From Triplophysa rosa (taxonomy: Eukaryota; Chordata; Actinopteri; Cypriniformes; Nemacheilidae), in NCBI RefSeq assembly GCF_024868665.1, contig NC_079893.1, positions 7,341,485-7,405,484 of the forward strand: a DNA stretch of 64,000 nt. Reading direction: 5' to 3'. Below are positions 10,307-22,740 of the stretch, piece after piece (the stretch's first letter is position 1; every line of letters starts with the position of its first letter). The position numbers and the translations under genes are program-made. A model generated the notes under the pieces. The model was not told the DNA's origin. It saw only the letters and a list, made by a program, of their open reading frames with translations, and did no database searches.

Positions 10307-11165
10307 TTAAAGGAATAGTTCACCCAAAAATGAAAATTCTGTTATCATTTACTCACCCTCAAGTTGTTCCAAACCTGTATAATTTTCTTTGTTCTGTTTA
10401 CCACAAAGAAAGATATTTAGAAGAATGTTAGTCATTTTCAGTTCTGGGGCACCATTGACTACCATAGTAGAAAAAAATATTGTAGACATTTTTTTCGTTC
10501 TGTTGAACAGAAAAGAAGTTCTATCATGACAACTTTAGCATGGTAGTGTACATGAAATATAAATGTATTTATAAATGTATCTGCTACGCTGCTTCTGCTG
10601 CAGCGGAGCAAGTACGAAGACTTGCTACTGCCAATACATTCACAATACGCTGCTGTGTGCATATAAGGAATGCACATATAACATATAAACATATAACATA
10701 TAAGAATAAACCACGAATGTTTACGTGATTACCTTGTAGCAGATCTATAAAGTGGAGCTGGGGAAGGAGGAGGGTTTCTGAAACGCGCTGCACTGCTACA
10801 ACAATCACTAGCCGAGATTTAAACATAGAGCAGCAAGCTCATTGGCTGCTGATACGGAAGGAATCAATCAGCTGCGCCGTGTTATTATGTCAGATTAGTT
10901 TAGGACTGCGCCATGTAGAGTTTCATGCTAGAACTTTCTCTGTCATATATTTTAAAGAATGTAGGAAAGCAAACAGTTTTGTGGCACCATTGTAATTTCT
11001 CCTTCTATGGTAGTCAATGATGTCCCAGAACCGAAAATTACTAACATTCTTCCAAATATATTCCTTTGTTCTCAGCAGAACAAAGTAATTTATACAGGTT
11101 TGGAACAACTTGAGGGTGAGTAAATGATTACAGAATTTTCACTTTTGGTTGAACTATGCCTTTAA
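10307..11165. mobile_element. Angel-like MITE interrupted by a third element
   Basis: Starts TTAA-AGGAATAGTTCACCC and ends GAACTATGCCTTTAA. It is of the subfamily with CTCAAGTTGTTCCAAACC and the inverted GGTTTGGAACAACTTGAGG. Its centre carries ACCATAGTAGAAAAAAAT. The copy is split at 10516-10936. Confidence 0.88.
10516..10936. mobile_element. 421-bp TIR element nested in the Angel-like MITE
   Basis: Left AAGTTCTATCATGACAACTT and right CATGCTAGAACTT are imperfect inverted repeats, and removing the block restores the Angel-like copy. The interior has TGCTTCTGCTGCAGCGGAGC and CACATATAACATATAAAC runs. No coding capacity; family unknown. Confidence 0.6.
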
Positions 11166-11264
11166 CAGTCATTTTGCTTCTGAAGAAAATGTATTTTGAT
11201 TTAAGATTTTTTTATCTGTACTGCAAAACATGACAAAAACTACTAAGTAAGAGTTCATTTTGTG

Positions 11265-12597
11265 CAGCGTTTGACCCAATGCAAACTGATACAGGATTAG
11301 AATACCGAATTGTAACAGATCATGTAGTGGCTGTATTCCAAGGCCTTTCAAGTTAAGCTCAGGTGACACTTATCATGACTGTTTAAGTCCATCTGGAAAT
11401 CTTCACCTCGGGTACAAAAACCAGTCCAAAAATCTAGCCTAATATGAAAGATGAAAGACTGTGGAGAAATTGAGCTTGTGTTTCTTCATTGTTGCCAGAT
11501 CGTTCCTAACATATTTGGTCTCCGTTTGGAAGGGCATTGGAAAACTGAAAACATTCCTGTTGGAATCCATCAATATATCCACCCCGTGAGCGTCTCCATC
11601 AAGCTGGCTGCATGTTTCTTTAGTAGCATGGTTTACTTTGTGTGAATTTATGTGCCTGGAAGTCAAATGTAACAGGAAATGCAAAAAGGGCATGTTCACA
11701 TGACCTAGTGCTCTCAAACAACTGACTCAAAAAATGTTTTTGAAAGTCTCTCAGTGGCTTCATCAAGACATCCATGTGAGGATCAACTCTACAGTTAAAA
11801 CGTCTCTGACCTCGAATCGGCCCTTCTCTGTACCACATGGTCACGCCGCATGTGTATACACAGAAGGAACCTGATCTGAGGTCAGAAAAGAGGTGGTTTG
11901 TTGGAAGAGGGATTAATGGGTGTTGAGGAGGAGGAAGGAGAGGTGAGTCAGAGTGTTTTGTGGCGGCTGCCATGAATGTAGCTTCAGCGCCCTCTGTTGA
12001 CCAAACAAAGTATGACATCCCTTGTTCAGCATCCAGTCAAAATGACAGACTACCCTATTAGCTAGGAAAGTACTTGCACTGCCCATCTCTCTCTCTACTT
12101 CCCAGTGTTGTTAGATCTGCGTAATAGGTATTAGAGAGGGTACAGAAAGCCTTTGACTGTACGTATTTCTTGTTGAAGATGTTACGTGTTTTGAAGATGA
12201 AAGAACACCAGTGTTAGGAACGCTAAAATATGCATATCATTTTCCTCTGTTCATCTCTCATCTCTCTCGTCTGCTTTCTGGTGAGCTCTGTGATTGGCGG
12301 AATGCAAAATGAAAGGTCTGCCAGAGTACTGAGACCAGAGACGGCAGCTTGATTCTCCAGAGCACATATCCTGAACCAAATCCTTCCAAGGAAGAAGGCA
12401 TTTTAGTGGCTCAAAAACATCCATCCCTTTATATCTCGCTGATCCTTTACCTCGCCTCAGTCTTGCGTCCTCTAGTGTTGGATTATCTGTAAGTAGGAAT
12501 GGGTCACAAAGGTTCACTAGTTGGTTTTGAATAACTAGTCAAGTAGTTGACCCGTATGACCCATAAGGTTTATAGATTTTGCCAAAGAAATATGAAC
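11265..12597. other. Non-coding stretch, no gene seen
   Basis: A 132-codon minus frame at 11620-12018 has no recognisable domain. No repeat termini recognised. Confidence 0.5.
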
Positions 12598-12870
12598 TTA
12601 AAGAGACAGTTCACCCAAAAACTGTCATTATTCATGTACCTTAGTGCCATTCAAAACCTCAATATGACTTTTTCTTCTGTGGAACACAAAAGAAGATATT
12701 TTGAGAAACGTCTCAGTGGTTTTGTATCCAGATAATGGAAATCAATGGGGACCTAAGTTGTGTGGTTACCAGCTTTCTTCAAAATATCTTCTTTGGCGTT
12801 CTGCACAAGACAGAAAGTCATACAAGTTTCGAATGACTTGAGGGTGAGTAAATGATCAAATAATTTTGAT
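12598..12870. mobile_element. Angel-like MITE, degraded
   Basis: TTAAAGAGACAGTTCACCC at the left, AACACAAAAGAAGATATTTT inside, and the inverted CTTCAAAATATCTTC with GAGGGTGAGTAAATGAT at the right. The terminal CCCTTTAA is missing on the right. Confidence 0.85.
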
Positions 12871-13799
12871 ACTGAAACATGAAAGCCAAATTATACAATG
12901 TAGATAAAACAGATGTAACCCATGCTTTAAATATAAATCAATATAAATCAAAATATACAGTAGTTGGATATGCAAAAAACCTGACACTAACATTCCTACA
13001 AGTCAACAAGTTATTACAAATATCACATGACAAGCACAAAAAAGCACTTCCTGTACACAGCCACAGTGAGCAAAACAGACTAAGGGTTAAGAATCACAGA
13101 GCGGAGAGAATGCACCGTCTGCTATTCTGGGATGTCTGCTATCACACCAAAAAGAGGAGGAGGAAAAGAATGCTAATGATGAAGTGGATGACAAAAATGG
13201 GGGAGATGCAAGGGGGGACAACCATTAACATAGTGACCAACAGATGGATAAATGTTGTCATCTCATTATCAGGGAGGATTCATATCAAGCTCTCCCCATT
13301 TCCCCCCCTCTGTGCACAAGGGTAGAGCGTTTCCCTAGACCGGAGAATCATTAGTATTGTGTGATGCCCGGGTACATGCGGCTGGTGCAAATGCATGCAT
13401 CGTTGCAGCGTGGTATGGTGTGTGTGAGCTGTTTGAGGTGTGACTCATAGTGTGTTTGTTGGTTTATCTTTCTATGTATCACCTTCTCTCCCTCTGAGTA
13501 GCTAATGAGTCTGTACCTATCAGGAAATTAGGAGACAAGCGAGACACCTGTTCCTTTAATTTTCAGTGATGCATCGCCAAAAATAGGCTAAAAAATGACA
13601 CAAGATGGTCAGGCAGACAGACAGACGCAAAAGCAGAGAGAACATGCTTTTACCGGTTCTTTGCTAATGGGTTTTTTTAACTATGAAGACCTATTCGCTC
13701 GAAGCACAAACATTGAGAAAATGTTTTAACGCACAACACAGATGTGGCTTTACTGAAGTTACAGTACAAAAATGAGTTGAATGAACATGCAAACACGCG

Positions 13800-13808
<9 letters not shown>
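12871..13808. other. Non-coding stretch, no gene seen
   Basis: The 148-codon plus frame at 12879-13325 starts at the edge of the MITE and has no domain. No other feature recognised. Confidence 0.5.

Positions 13809-13848
<40 letters not shown>
13809..13848. repeat. (AG)n microsatellite preceded by (CA)n
   Basis: Forty bases of AG dinucleotides following ACACACAC. Confidence 0.95.
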
Positions 13849-13852
<4 letters not shown>

Positions 13853-14493
13853 GAAGAGTTCAGATTGATGAAAATATGGCTAATCTTGGCAACACTCCAC
13901 TACTTGTGTACTTGAAGCTCAGCTGTGTATTTGTGTGCATGTCTGGTTAAATGCCAGGGTCTCTAATGGTGGTCTTTTCTCTCACATGTTATAGGTGGTG
14001 GTAGAGATTTGTGGCAGGACCAGGGCCCCTGGCACCCTGGACAGATTCGGGCATGATGTGAGCTCAGCATGAGCCAGTGGGGGCAGAGCAACGGTGCTGT
14101 GTGATTTCATTGCGGGCACCACCCTGCGTGGCACACAGTTACGAACAGCTGTGTCTGCAATTCACCCATCAACAGAGTGCCCAACAACAGATGGCCTGTG
14201 CGCGCACACTTCATCCACACAATGCGATGTGTTTGAGCCATGAATACACATGTAAACTCTCCGCAAAATACGTGTAAGTTCTTTGAATGCACAAGTTCAA
14301 GGAACTCGCGAAAACAAAGACAGAACATAGCAGAAACGCTTTGCTGTATTTCTACGTTGACTCAGCCTCTTAAACTGCGTCTGCCAGCTATAGAGATTCC
14401 TTTATAATATTCTGCACACAAAAAGACAGTAAGAGAACGTGAGGGGTTATGCTTGTCTGTAGTAAGACAGGTAGAAATACAGAAAGGCGAGTG
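13849..14493. other. Non-coding stretch, no gene seen
   Basis: No gene or repeat recognised. Confidence 0.5.
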
Positions 14494-14710
<217 letters not shown>

Positions 14711-16189
14711 AAGTTTTATCGAGTTCTCATTTTCTCCATTTCCCTCCTTCTTCTACTTTCTTCTGCCCCTTTAATATTCTCTCCCCTCCCTTCTATTCAT
14801 GCAGTATCTATTCATCCATCATCTGTCTCTGGCTTTTATTCCGTATATTACCCCCATGACCCATTCAGCCATTAAAGGTTCCACCATCAAAGCCACCGTC
14901 TACAAACAAACAACTCTGCTGCTCTGCTGAGATCAGTTTCATAACACTCCACCTGCTCTCCGGTCCTCCGGAGATCAAACTGCAACTGATTCAGGATCAG
15001 TTCAGTTTCTCTCATGGGGAAGTCTACATTAGACACAACTTTATCTGCCAAATGCTTTTGGAAGTGGATCAATCCACTATGGTGCCACAACAGATAGTGG
15101 AAGACTCACACAAGCTTGGGAAGGTGTGTGGCACACGCTAGGGAAAGTGTATGGACTGTAGTGTTCTTGAAACACAGAATACACAAGTACACATTGCATT
15201 ATTAAAGTTGCCACAAGGGACACTATACCTTTAGCTTCAATGGTCAGTTTAATACTGTCACGGTGAAACATATCCAAATATATAAGTAAACAAATCAAAA
15301 AAGCACATTCTGTACACATCTGATATAAACAATGTTAATGTGATGTGTGTGAGAGTTAAGTGGTCAACACGCTCAAACATGCATTTCTCTGCACCTTGAC
15401 TGCTCGGATTGACTATATCCAAAGGAATAGGGCATGAGGGGCGATCTTCTTATCGATCTCTGCACACAGAGTGAAGTATGGTATCTGTGTGATATTGAAA
15501 TGTTAGGGTTGATCTTCCATACTGACCAAGTAATAGATAAAAAACGTGGAGGACATGCAGAACATTGAACTAGACCTGACCCCCAACGTACGTGTACCCA
15601 CACATGCCCTATGTGATATATAGTATGGAAAACTTTCTTTATCTCACTCTCTTTCACGCACGTATTGTCACACACAGTCTTAAAGTAAATCTTTACACAA
15701 TCGGTGCAGTTGACATGGCACTTCAGTGCAACCAAGAAAAAGGCCATACGATGCGGAAGATGAAAAACTTCTAAATTAAAAACTGGAAATAGTAGACCAT
15801 CCGAGTACTTTAAGAATACTTGTTTCAACATACTATGATTTGGGACATAATCATTCTTATTTCTAATATTATTTAGGACAGATAGTATGCAAATTAGGAC
15901 ACAGGGTAAGGCTTGGCTGCTCCAGTCAGCCCCCGCTGGCGAATGTTGTTACTACACAATCTGGTTGCAAAAACTGTTTGCGTTCATGTCTATTTAAAGT
16001 TGCAAGTAAAAATGGTCATGCAAAAAAAAACAAGATTGCAATGAGGAAAAACACGTTTTGAGACAATGTTACAACTAGTGTACATAATAGCCCCTTTAAA
16101 TTATGACTTAATAATACATGTGACAAATGCAAGCTCTGCAGGATCATGTGTATTTGTTACTTGTCATTTAATAGACTTTAGATCTTAAA
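14711..16189. other. Non-coding stretch, no gene seen
   Basis: The 152-codon minus frame at 15373-15831 has no domain or splice context. No repeat recognised. Confidence 0.5.
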
Positions 16190-16385
16190 TGATATATACC
16201 CCAATCACAGGGAACGTCCCACTGGAGGACCCTCATGATAAAGTGCCTTGCTCAAGGGCCCGATGGCAAATGGGCAGTATGGATATTTGTGTAGTGGTTG
16301 AGTGCACAACATCTACCCACCGAGGATCATACCAGCAGCCTGTGATTCTTAAGCGCCACTCATCTACAGCATATCTACTTTAACA
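16190..16385 (-). mobile_element. tRNA-derived SINE, degraded, minus orientation
   Basis: Read on the minus strand, the head has a box-B-like GGTATGATCCT (16323-16333), followed by the fish SINE body motif GGGCCCTTGAGCAAGGCACT (16243-16262 region). Box A is weak. The 64-codon plus frame over it is spurious. Confidence 0.5.
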
Positions 16386-16908
16386 CAGATGTTCAAGCGT
16401 ACGCATTTATTTGGCCCGTTCTCAACAAGCGAGTTAAATTCACACCATGAAGCAAGCATTTCCATTAACGAACAAAATAAGAAAAACTCTCCACAGAGGG
16501 CTTTCCCGCAGGTTTAAAGCAGAGGCCTGTAGCTATAAATATGATGAACGCATATACACGCAGACACATGCATGCAGCCTCACATTTGCATAAAACAATA
16601 AAGTACTATTGATTTTCAAGATATCACAAAACTGTTACTTATAAAGGGAACTTTTCAAGTTCCACATCAAATGCATATCTAGAGGGCGTTTTCTTTGTTC
16701 TTCCTATTAAAAGCAATAGCACAGAAATAGAGTAATGACAGAAAAGCGAGAGAGGAAAAGGGAAGGTGACAGTATGAAGGAGAGAGAAAGACAAAGAGAA
16801 AATTGTACTGAAACGAAAAGAAACATATGCAATTTCACACTTATCAGGGACATTATTTCACATCCAAGTCTTAGAATACAGGCCAAAATCCTGTTTTTGG
16901 GCAGGATG

Positions 16909-19308
16909 TGTCAGAATCAGAATCAGAAAGAGCTTTATTGCCAAGTGTGCTTCGACACACAAGGAATTTGTCTTAGTGACAGAAGCTTCCAGTGCACATA
17001 CAGGTTAAAAAAGTGACAAGGCACAGGTAACAAAATGTAAAAAATAAATATGTGAGAGATAATACACATTTGACAGAAATGACAATGTTATACAAAAGGA
17101 CAATAGGCAGTATATTGGATGTACAGATGTGCTATATACAAATTATACTGTTATATACAAGTTATGCAGAGATATGTGGATAGCTGAATATTATATCAAC
17201 AACATATGTATAATAAATATGAGTATATAGTTGTGTATTGCACATGTTTTTATTGCACAGTAGAACATTTAACTGTTCAAGAGGTAGATGGCCTGAGGGA
17301 AGAAACTTTTCCTATGTCTGACTGTTTTGGTGCTCAGTGCTCTGTAGTGTGTGGTGTGTGAGGGGTCCAGATTGATTTTGCGAGTTCTTTTACTCACTCT
17401 GGATGAGTACAGTTCTTGTAGATTGGGGAGGGTTGTGCCAGTGATTTGCTAAGCAGTCCGGACTATCCGTTGTAGTCTTCGGATGTCAGTTTTTGCAGCT
17501 GAGCCAAACCAGACAGTTATGGAAGTACAGAGGACGGATTCAATGACAGCTGAGTACAACTGTAAGAGCAGCTCCTGTGGCAGGTTGAACTTCCTCAGCT
17601 GGAGAAGGAAGTACAGCCTTTGCTGGGCCTTTTTGACAATATAGTCAATGTGAATGTCCCACTTTAGGTCCTGTGAGATGGTGGTGCCCAGGAACCTGAA
17701 TGACTCTACTGCGGCCACAGTGCTGTTCATGATGGTGAGTTGGGGGAGTGTCTGGGTATTTCCACTATCATCTCCACTGTTTTTAAGGTGTTAAGCTCCA
17801 GGTTGTTATGACTGCACCAGACAGCCAGCTGCTCAACCTCACTTCTGTAAGCAGACTCGTCACCGTCCTGGATGAGGTCAATAACTGTAGTTTCGTCTGC
17901 GAACTTCAGGAGCTTGTCAGAGGGTCAGTAGAGGTGCAGTCGTTGGTGTACAGGGAGAAGAGCAGTGGGGATAGCACACATCCCTGGGGGGCACCGGTGC
18001 TGATGGTACGGCTGTTGGATGTGAATTTACCAATTCTAACTAGCTGTTGCCTGTCTGTCAGAAAGCTGGTGATCCATTGACAGGCAGAACTAGGAACAGA
18101 GAGGTGGTTTAGTTTGGTCTGGAGGAGTGTTGGGACGATGGTGTTAAAGGCTGAACTGAAGTCCACAAACAGGATCCTTGCATAATTCCCTGGTCTGTCC
18201 AGATGTTGTAGGGTAATACGGCAGTCCCATGTTGACTTCATCATCCACAGACCTGTTTGGTCGGTAAGCAAACTGAAGGGGGGTACAGTAAAGGTCCCGT
18301 GATGTCTTTCAGGTTAGCCAACACCAGTCTTTCAAATGACTTCATGGCCACAGATGTTAAGGCAACGTGATTTTGAATTTCTTTGGGATGGGAATAATGG
18401 TGGAGCGTTTGAAGCAGGAAGGGACTTTGCACAGCTCCAGTTGAAGATCTGTGAAAAAATCGGGGCCAGCTGGTCAGCACAGGATTTCAGACAGGCTGGT
18501 GAAACACCGTCTAGGCCTGGTGCTTTCCTTCTCTTTTGTTTCCTATAGACCTGACGCACATTATCTTCACTTATCTGAAGTGCAGAAGGGGAGGAGAGGG
18601 GGGTAGCTGGAGGTGTTGATGGTTGTGTAGAGAGGTGGTCAGTGTGGGGTGTGAGACCGGGGGTTTAAAATCTACAGTAAAACTCATTGAGGTCATCAGC
18701 AAGCTGTTGATTTGCCTCAGTGCTGGGGGTGGTGTCTTGTAGTTTATAATGTCTTTCAGGCCTTTCCACACCGAGACAGGGTCGTTTGCTGAAAACTGGT
18801 TTTCCAGCTTTTTAGAGTAGCTCTTCTTAGCCACTCTAATTTCCTTTGTCAGTGTGTTCTTGGCCTGATTGTACAAGATTCTGTCCCCACTCCTGTAGGC
18901 ATCCTCTTTGGCCTGGCGAAGCTGTCTGAGTTTTGGTGTGAACCATGGTTTGTCGTTGTTATATGTTACATATGTCCTGGTAGGAATGCACATGTCCTCA
19001 CAGAAACTCATGTATGATGTTACAGTCTCTGTGAGCTCGTCCAGATCAGTGGCAGCAGCTTCAAAAATACTCCAATCAGTGCAGTCGAAGCAGGCTTTTA
19101 AGGCCCGCTCTGCTTCGTTCGTCCATCTCTTTACAGTCCTTACTACTGGCTTAGCAGATTTAAGTTTTTGTCTGTATGTTGGGAGAAGATGAACCAGGCA
19201 GTGTTCAGAGAGTCCTAAAGCTGCTCTGTGGACAGAGCGATATGCATCCTTTATTGTGGTATAGCAGTGGTCCAAAATATTACTGTGCGTGTTTGTGCGT
19301 GTCTTCAC
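16909..19308 (-). mobile_element. 5'-truncated LINE (CR1/L2/Rex-type)
   Basis: The 3' end lies at the low coordinate, where the minus strand ends CTTTCTGATTCTGATTCTGA, a short TTCTGA-type tail, after a 3' UTR carrying CACTTGGCAATAAAGCTC, frequent in fish LINEs. Coding remnants of ORF2 run from about 19300 down to 17449. Most of the endonuclease and any ORF1 are missing, which is typical of target-primed insertion. The 5' junction is near 19270-19310. Subfamily cannot be fixed without a database alignment. Confidence 0.88.
17449..19308 (-). pseudogene. LINE ORF2 remnant: endonuclease end, reverse transcriptase, C-terminal domain
   Basis: Read 5' to 3' on the minus strand. 19308-18571 (245 codons) gives the tail of the apurinic endonuclease, with ALGLSEHCLVHLLPTYRQK at residues 30-48, where the catalytic SDH reads SEH, then the linker to the polymerase. 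18559-18332 has RRKAPGLDGVSPACLKSCAD, the RT fingers. A second frame, 18480-18241, gives VALTSVAMKSFERLV. 18271-17906 has motif A (FVDFSSAFNTI) and motif B (STGAPQGCVLSPLLFSLY). Motif C follows at 17892-17903 as FADE instead of FADD. 17730-17449 is the C-terminal segment (FLGTTISQDLKWDIHID). At least three frame changes occur. It would have copied LINE RNA into DNA at the target nick; it is dead now. Codon 17892-17894 (GAA) marks the lost catalytic aspartate. Confidence 0.9.
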
Positions 19309-19413
19309 TGCTGTTTTTTATGCTATGATACCATATTCCCCAGCTTTGTTTTACTATCAGTGAGGACATCTCAGACATTGTTTTCTCAAGAGGCTAATGA
19401 TGATTTGCATGCC

Positions 19414-19741
19414 TTAAAGGGATAGTTCACCTAAAAAGAAAATTATGCCAACATTTACTCACCCTCAGATTGTTCCAAACCTGTAAAAATGTATGTGTTC
19501 TGCTAAACACAAGAAAAGATATTCGGAATGATGTCAGTAACCAAACAGATCTCATCCCCCACTGACTCCCAGAATTTATTTTCGGCAGTATATGGGGGAT
19601 GAGATCTGTTTGGTCACTGACATTCTTACAAATATCTTCCTTTGTGTTCATCACATCAAATAAATTTATACAGGTTTGGAACAACCCGGGGGTGAGTAAA
19701 TGATGACAGATTTTTTATATTTGGGTGGACTATCCCTTTAA
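19414..19741. mobile_element. Angel-like palindromic MITE, intact ends
   Basis: TTAAAGGGATAGTTCACC to GTGGACTATCCCTTTAA. Subfamily with the GTTGTTCCAAACCTGT end. The centre is a strong hairpin: CAAACAGATCTCATCCCCCA pairs with the inverted copy at 19593-19612. Confidence 0.92.
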
Positions 19742-19810
19742 ACCTACTTCTAACCTAATCTATCACAAACATGTGGAGATTATTAGTTTTTAAGTACAAC
19801 TTGATAGGAC

Positions 19811-20097
19811 ATAGGCTTTCTTTCTTCTGCAGTACACACAAAAAGATATTTTGAATAATGTTAATATCAAAAATCAACAAAACAAACATCAAAACGCTGG
19901 TTTGTCATTAATGTTGTGTTCATACAATAGAAGTCAATGGGTATCAATTGTTTTTTGTTACCTATATTCTTCAAAATATATTCTTTGTGTTCTGCAGAAG
20001 AATCAAATCCTATGTCCCATCATTTGAAATGACAAGAGGGCGAGTAAATGATTTTTTCATGACAGAATTTTCATTTTGGGGTGAACTATCCCTTTAA
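19811..20097. mobile_element. Angel-like MITE, left end degraded
   Basis: TTTCTTTCTTCTGCAGTACA at the left, CATACAATAGAAGTCAATGG in the middle, and a good right arm ending GTGAACTATCCCTTTAA at 20097. The first 40 bp of the left arm cannot be recognised. The next element's target duplication overlaps its right terminus. Confidence 0.85.
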
Positions 20098-20099
20098 AG

Positions 20100-21810
20100 C
20101 AGTAGTTCTCAACCAGGGGGTGCAGAGGTACTGCAGGTGGGGCGTGACGGTTCCCCGAAGCCCCAAACTTTGGAACTCAATCGCAAATGCACGGAGGAAC
20201 GCGATTGCAAATTGACGGAGGGCAATGTTCCGTCTGAAGCTGCACACGTGAGCGGCCGCGCGGACTCATTGTAGGTCATGCACATAGTGCAATTTTAGGC
20301 TGCGCACAAAAGCTTAATATCTACAAAGTAGGCAAACGTCCACTCAGGAAGCAGCAGCAATTACCTCTACATCATCTTAAGAAACAGGTAGACAGTGGTG
20401 TAAAGTATTGGCGTAAATGTACTTAGTTACTGTACTTAAGTAAATTTTTGGCTACTTTGTAGTTGTACTGAGTATTAAAGATATTAGCAACTTTTACTCT
20501 CTACTTGACTACATTTTTGAACAAGTATATGTACTCTTTACTCCACTACATTTGTAATGACTAATGCAATTACACATTACATTTTGCATGGCACCTATCT
20601 TTTTTTGCAGCAGTTTATTTTTGCTACAGAAGAATTAATATTGCCATTTAAAGGGCATTGAAGGTACTTGTGAATTTTGCCCTTACTTTATGTGAATACG
20701 AGTGCATTATCAGGTAGTTGACAATCGCTGGCTTTGACTTTTTAATTTTACCTAACATTATTTTATTTATCCGTTATATTGAAGAGACCTTTTTGAAGAA
20801 CGTTGGCTTACTTATGAGCACTTGAGCTTAAATGAGACTTGGGTGTTTGTAATGGATGTAGGTTATGGTGTCGACCATGATTTGTTGCAATTTTGAGGTG
20901 TTCAGTCTTATTATGATTTAAGAAAATAAATGCGATTGCTCTCCTCACGAATCGACTGTTTCTTGTTTTTCACTGACGTGTCTCTTAAGTGTTGAGGACT
21001 AGTGCTGCTTTGAGCCTACATTCAGTATGAGTCAAATACTCTGTTAAAATCAGATACTCGAAGACTTGTACTGAAGTCGTTTTGGAATTGGTGACTTGTA
21101 ACTTGTAATGGAGTAATTTTCACTGCAAGGTATCTGTACTTTTACTTTAGTATGGTTTTCAGGTACTCTTTACACCTCTGCAGGTAGATCATATAAGTAT
21201 GTTTGTCTTTCAGACTGTAATTTTAGAATAAGCGCAAGTCTCTCTCTCTCCCGATGAGTTCAGAGTGCGCGTGAAGGGAGTGGCGTGTAAATAAAGTGCC
21301 CTTTCATGTATTTCTGAACTTGGACGGCTGTTTAAAGCTGTTGACAGTTATTAAAGATGTAAAAAGCTATTTTCGACAGGAAAATGACACCACACCGCAT
21401 CTGTAGGCTATTATAAACTGCGAATAAACTCTCGCTCGTGTTAAAATCATGAAACGCGCACTGTTCTCGTGATCTGGCAGATTAATCCTTTTGGAATAAT
21501 GCCCAAAACACTACAATTTTGTAATGGTTTTAATGCAAGAAGCTAATGGTTCACAATGGTATTTTAATGGAAACCATTCATTTCTGTGATGGTTTCTTTG
21601 GTTTTATCAGCAGGGTTGTTACTTTTATAATCTGATCTCTTGAGATAAAATCTGTCATATACAGGTATTTTTTGCTTCTTTATACATAGTTTATATATCT
21701 AACATATTTTGCACATTATCTTATCTATCCTCAATGTACAGTATGGGGTGGCGCCAGTTCTTAAAATGGGTTTACAGGGGGCGCGGCCATGAAAAGGTTG
21801 AGAACCACTG
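20100..21810. mobile_element. hAT element, 1711 bp, with 8-bp TSD
   Basis: Ends are CAGTAGTTCTCAACC and the inverted GGTTGAGAACCACTG. The perfect 8-bp duplication CTTTAAAG flanks it (20092-20099, 21811-21818), and the left copy is the terminal CTTTAA of the adjacent Angel-like MITE plus AG. CAG.GGTTCTCAACC termini are characteristic of hAT elements. Without the nested 788-bp element it is about 923 bp and has no recognisable transposase. Confidence 0.92.
20393..21180. mobile_element. Second hAT element nested inside the first, 788 bp
   Basis: Ends CAGTGGTGTAAAGTA and inverted TACTCTTTACACCTCTG; perfect 8-bp duplication CAGGTAGA (20385-20392, 21181-21188). Subterminal regions repeat TACTT/GTACTTTTACTT motifs like those of the hAT element at 1634-2852, so the two are probably related families. 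Non-coding. Confidence 0.93.
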
Positions 21811-21818
21811 CTTTAAAG

Positions 21819-22740
21819 GGTAATGCATTTTTAGTATATCAATCAAAATGTGTTCAAAAAACTAGGTTGTGTGGAATTTTTTTTTAATCTGTGGTGGAAA
21901 TGTTCAGTAGCTTTATTTGTATGAGACTGACTTCCAAACATAAAACAGCTAGCTCTGTCTGTCCTACATACAGCACAGTATACTATAAACCTGGTGTGTC
22001 AGCATTATCATGATGGGGTTTTAGGTCTGCAAAACCAATTCTTAAAAAAAATTGTTAAAAATTAAAATTTATATTGGATGCTACGGAGCAACAGATGGAT
22101 TTTCGGCTGTAACTCAGACATGCCTGAACAGCAAAAGATTTTGTATGCGGGAGATTCATTAAGACGTGTAAATGTTCTCTATCCTCTGCTGTCCCATACA
22201 TTCAAATTATCACATAATAAAGCAGGTGAACTAAGTTCTCCGGCAATGACACTTCCAGTTCCATCTTATAAGTGTGTGTGTTGTTTACCCAACAGTTATA
22301 TGGAGACATTTGACATGATGAGTTTATTCAGACACACTGATTTCCCCCGGTGCTGGATTTCACAGCGGAGTTAATTGAATCCTGGATTAATCCTCCTAAA
22401 ACGCACACATACACGCACACACACATGCATGCAGTATGCTCAGTGAAGAGTAGTAATTTTGAAGGGGAAAATAAATGTTTACTGAATAAGGTGGTAATCT
22501 TTATTTTGGAGGCGGTAACTCAGTCTTTCTTGTTTGTCAGGGCTGCTACAGTGTCTCGGTGCAGTAAACTGGGCAAGTCTATACAGACCTCAGTGAAATA
22601 AACTATAATTACATTTTGCATTAGTTTGGCCTATTTTATATACACGAGATTGTCAAGAAAATGTGCTGCTTGTCCATGCAAAACAGGCTGCCATAGTAGT
22701 AATGTGTTGGGGCGGTTGCCAAAGCTTTGCTATATTGTTA
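21819..22740. other. Non-coding stretch, no gene seen
   Basis: The 98-codon plus frame at 22078-22374 has no known domain. Nothing else recognised. Confidence 0.5.

Larger units (their letters stand above)
10074..11264. mobile_element. Palindromic MITE, host of a nested Angel-like copy
   Basis: The left end (CACAGAAAAAAATGATTTC then TATTTTTTTGTCTTG) is inverted at the right end (CATGACAAAAACTACTAAG then TTCATTTTGTG). The ACCCCATTGGCAG motif near 10242 mirrors CTAGTGGGGTAAG near 10190. The element is split at 10306 by the Angel-like copy that ends 11165. Non-coding. Confidence 0.65.

Noticed and set aside
11620..12018. 132-codon minus-strand frame
   Set aside because: Composition is unremarkable and no family is recognised; likely chance in moderately GC-rich DNA.
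15373..15831. 152-codon minus-strand frame
   Set aside because: No domain or splice signals, and a long opposed frame (15592-15774) shows the region is simply stop-poor.
17808..19425. Plus-strand frames of 60-94 codons
   Set aside because: They are antisense shadows of the minus-strand LINE ORF2.
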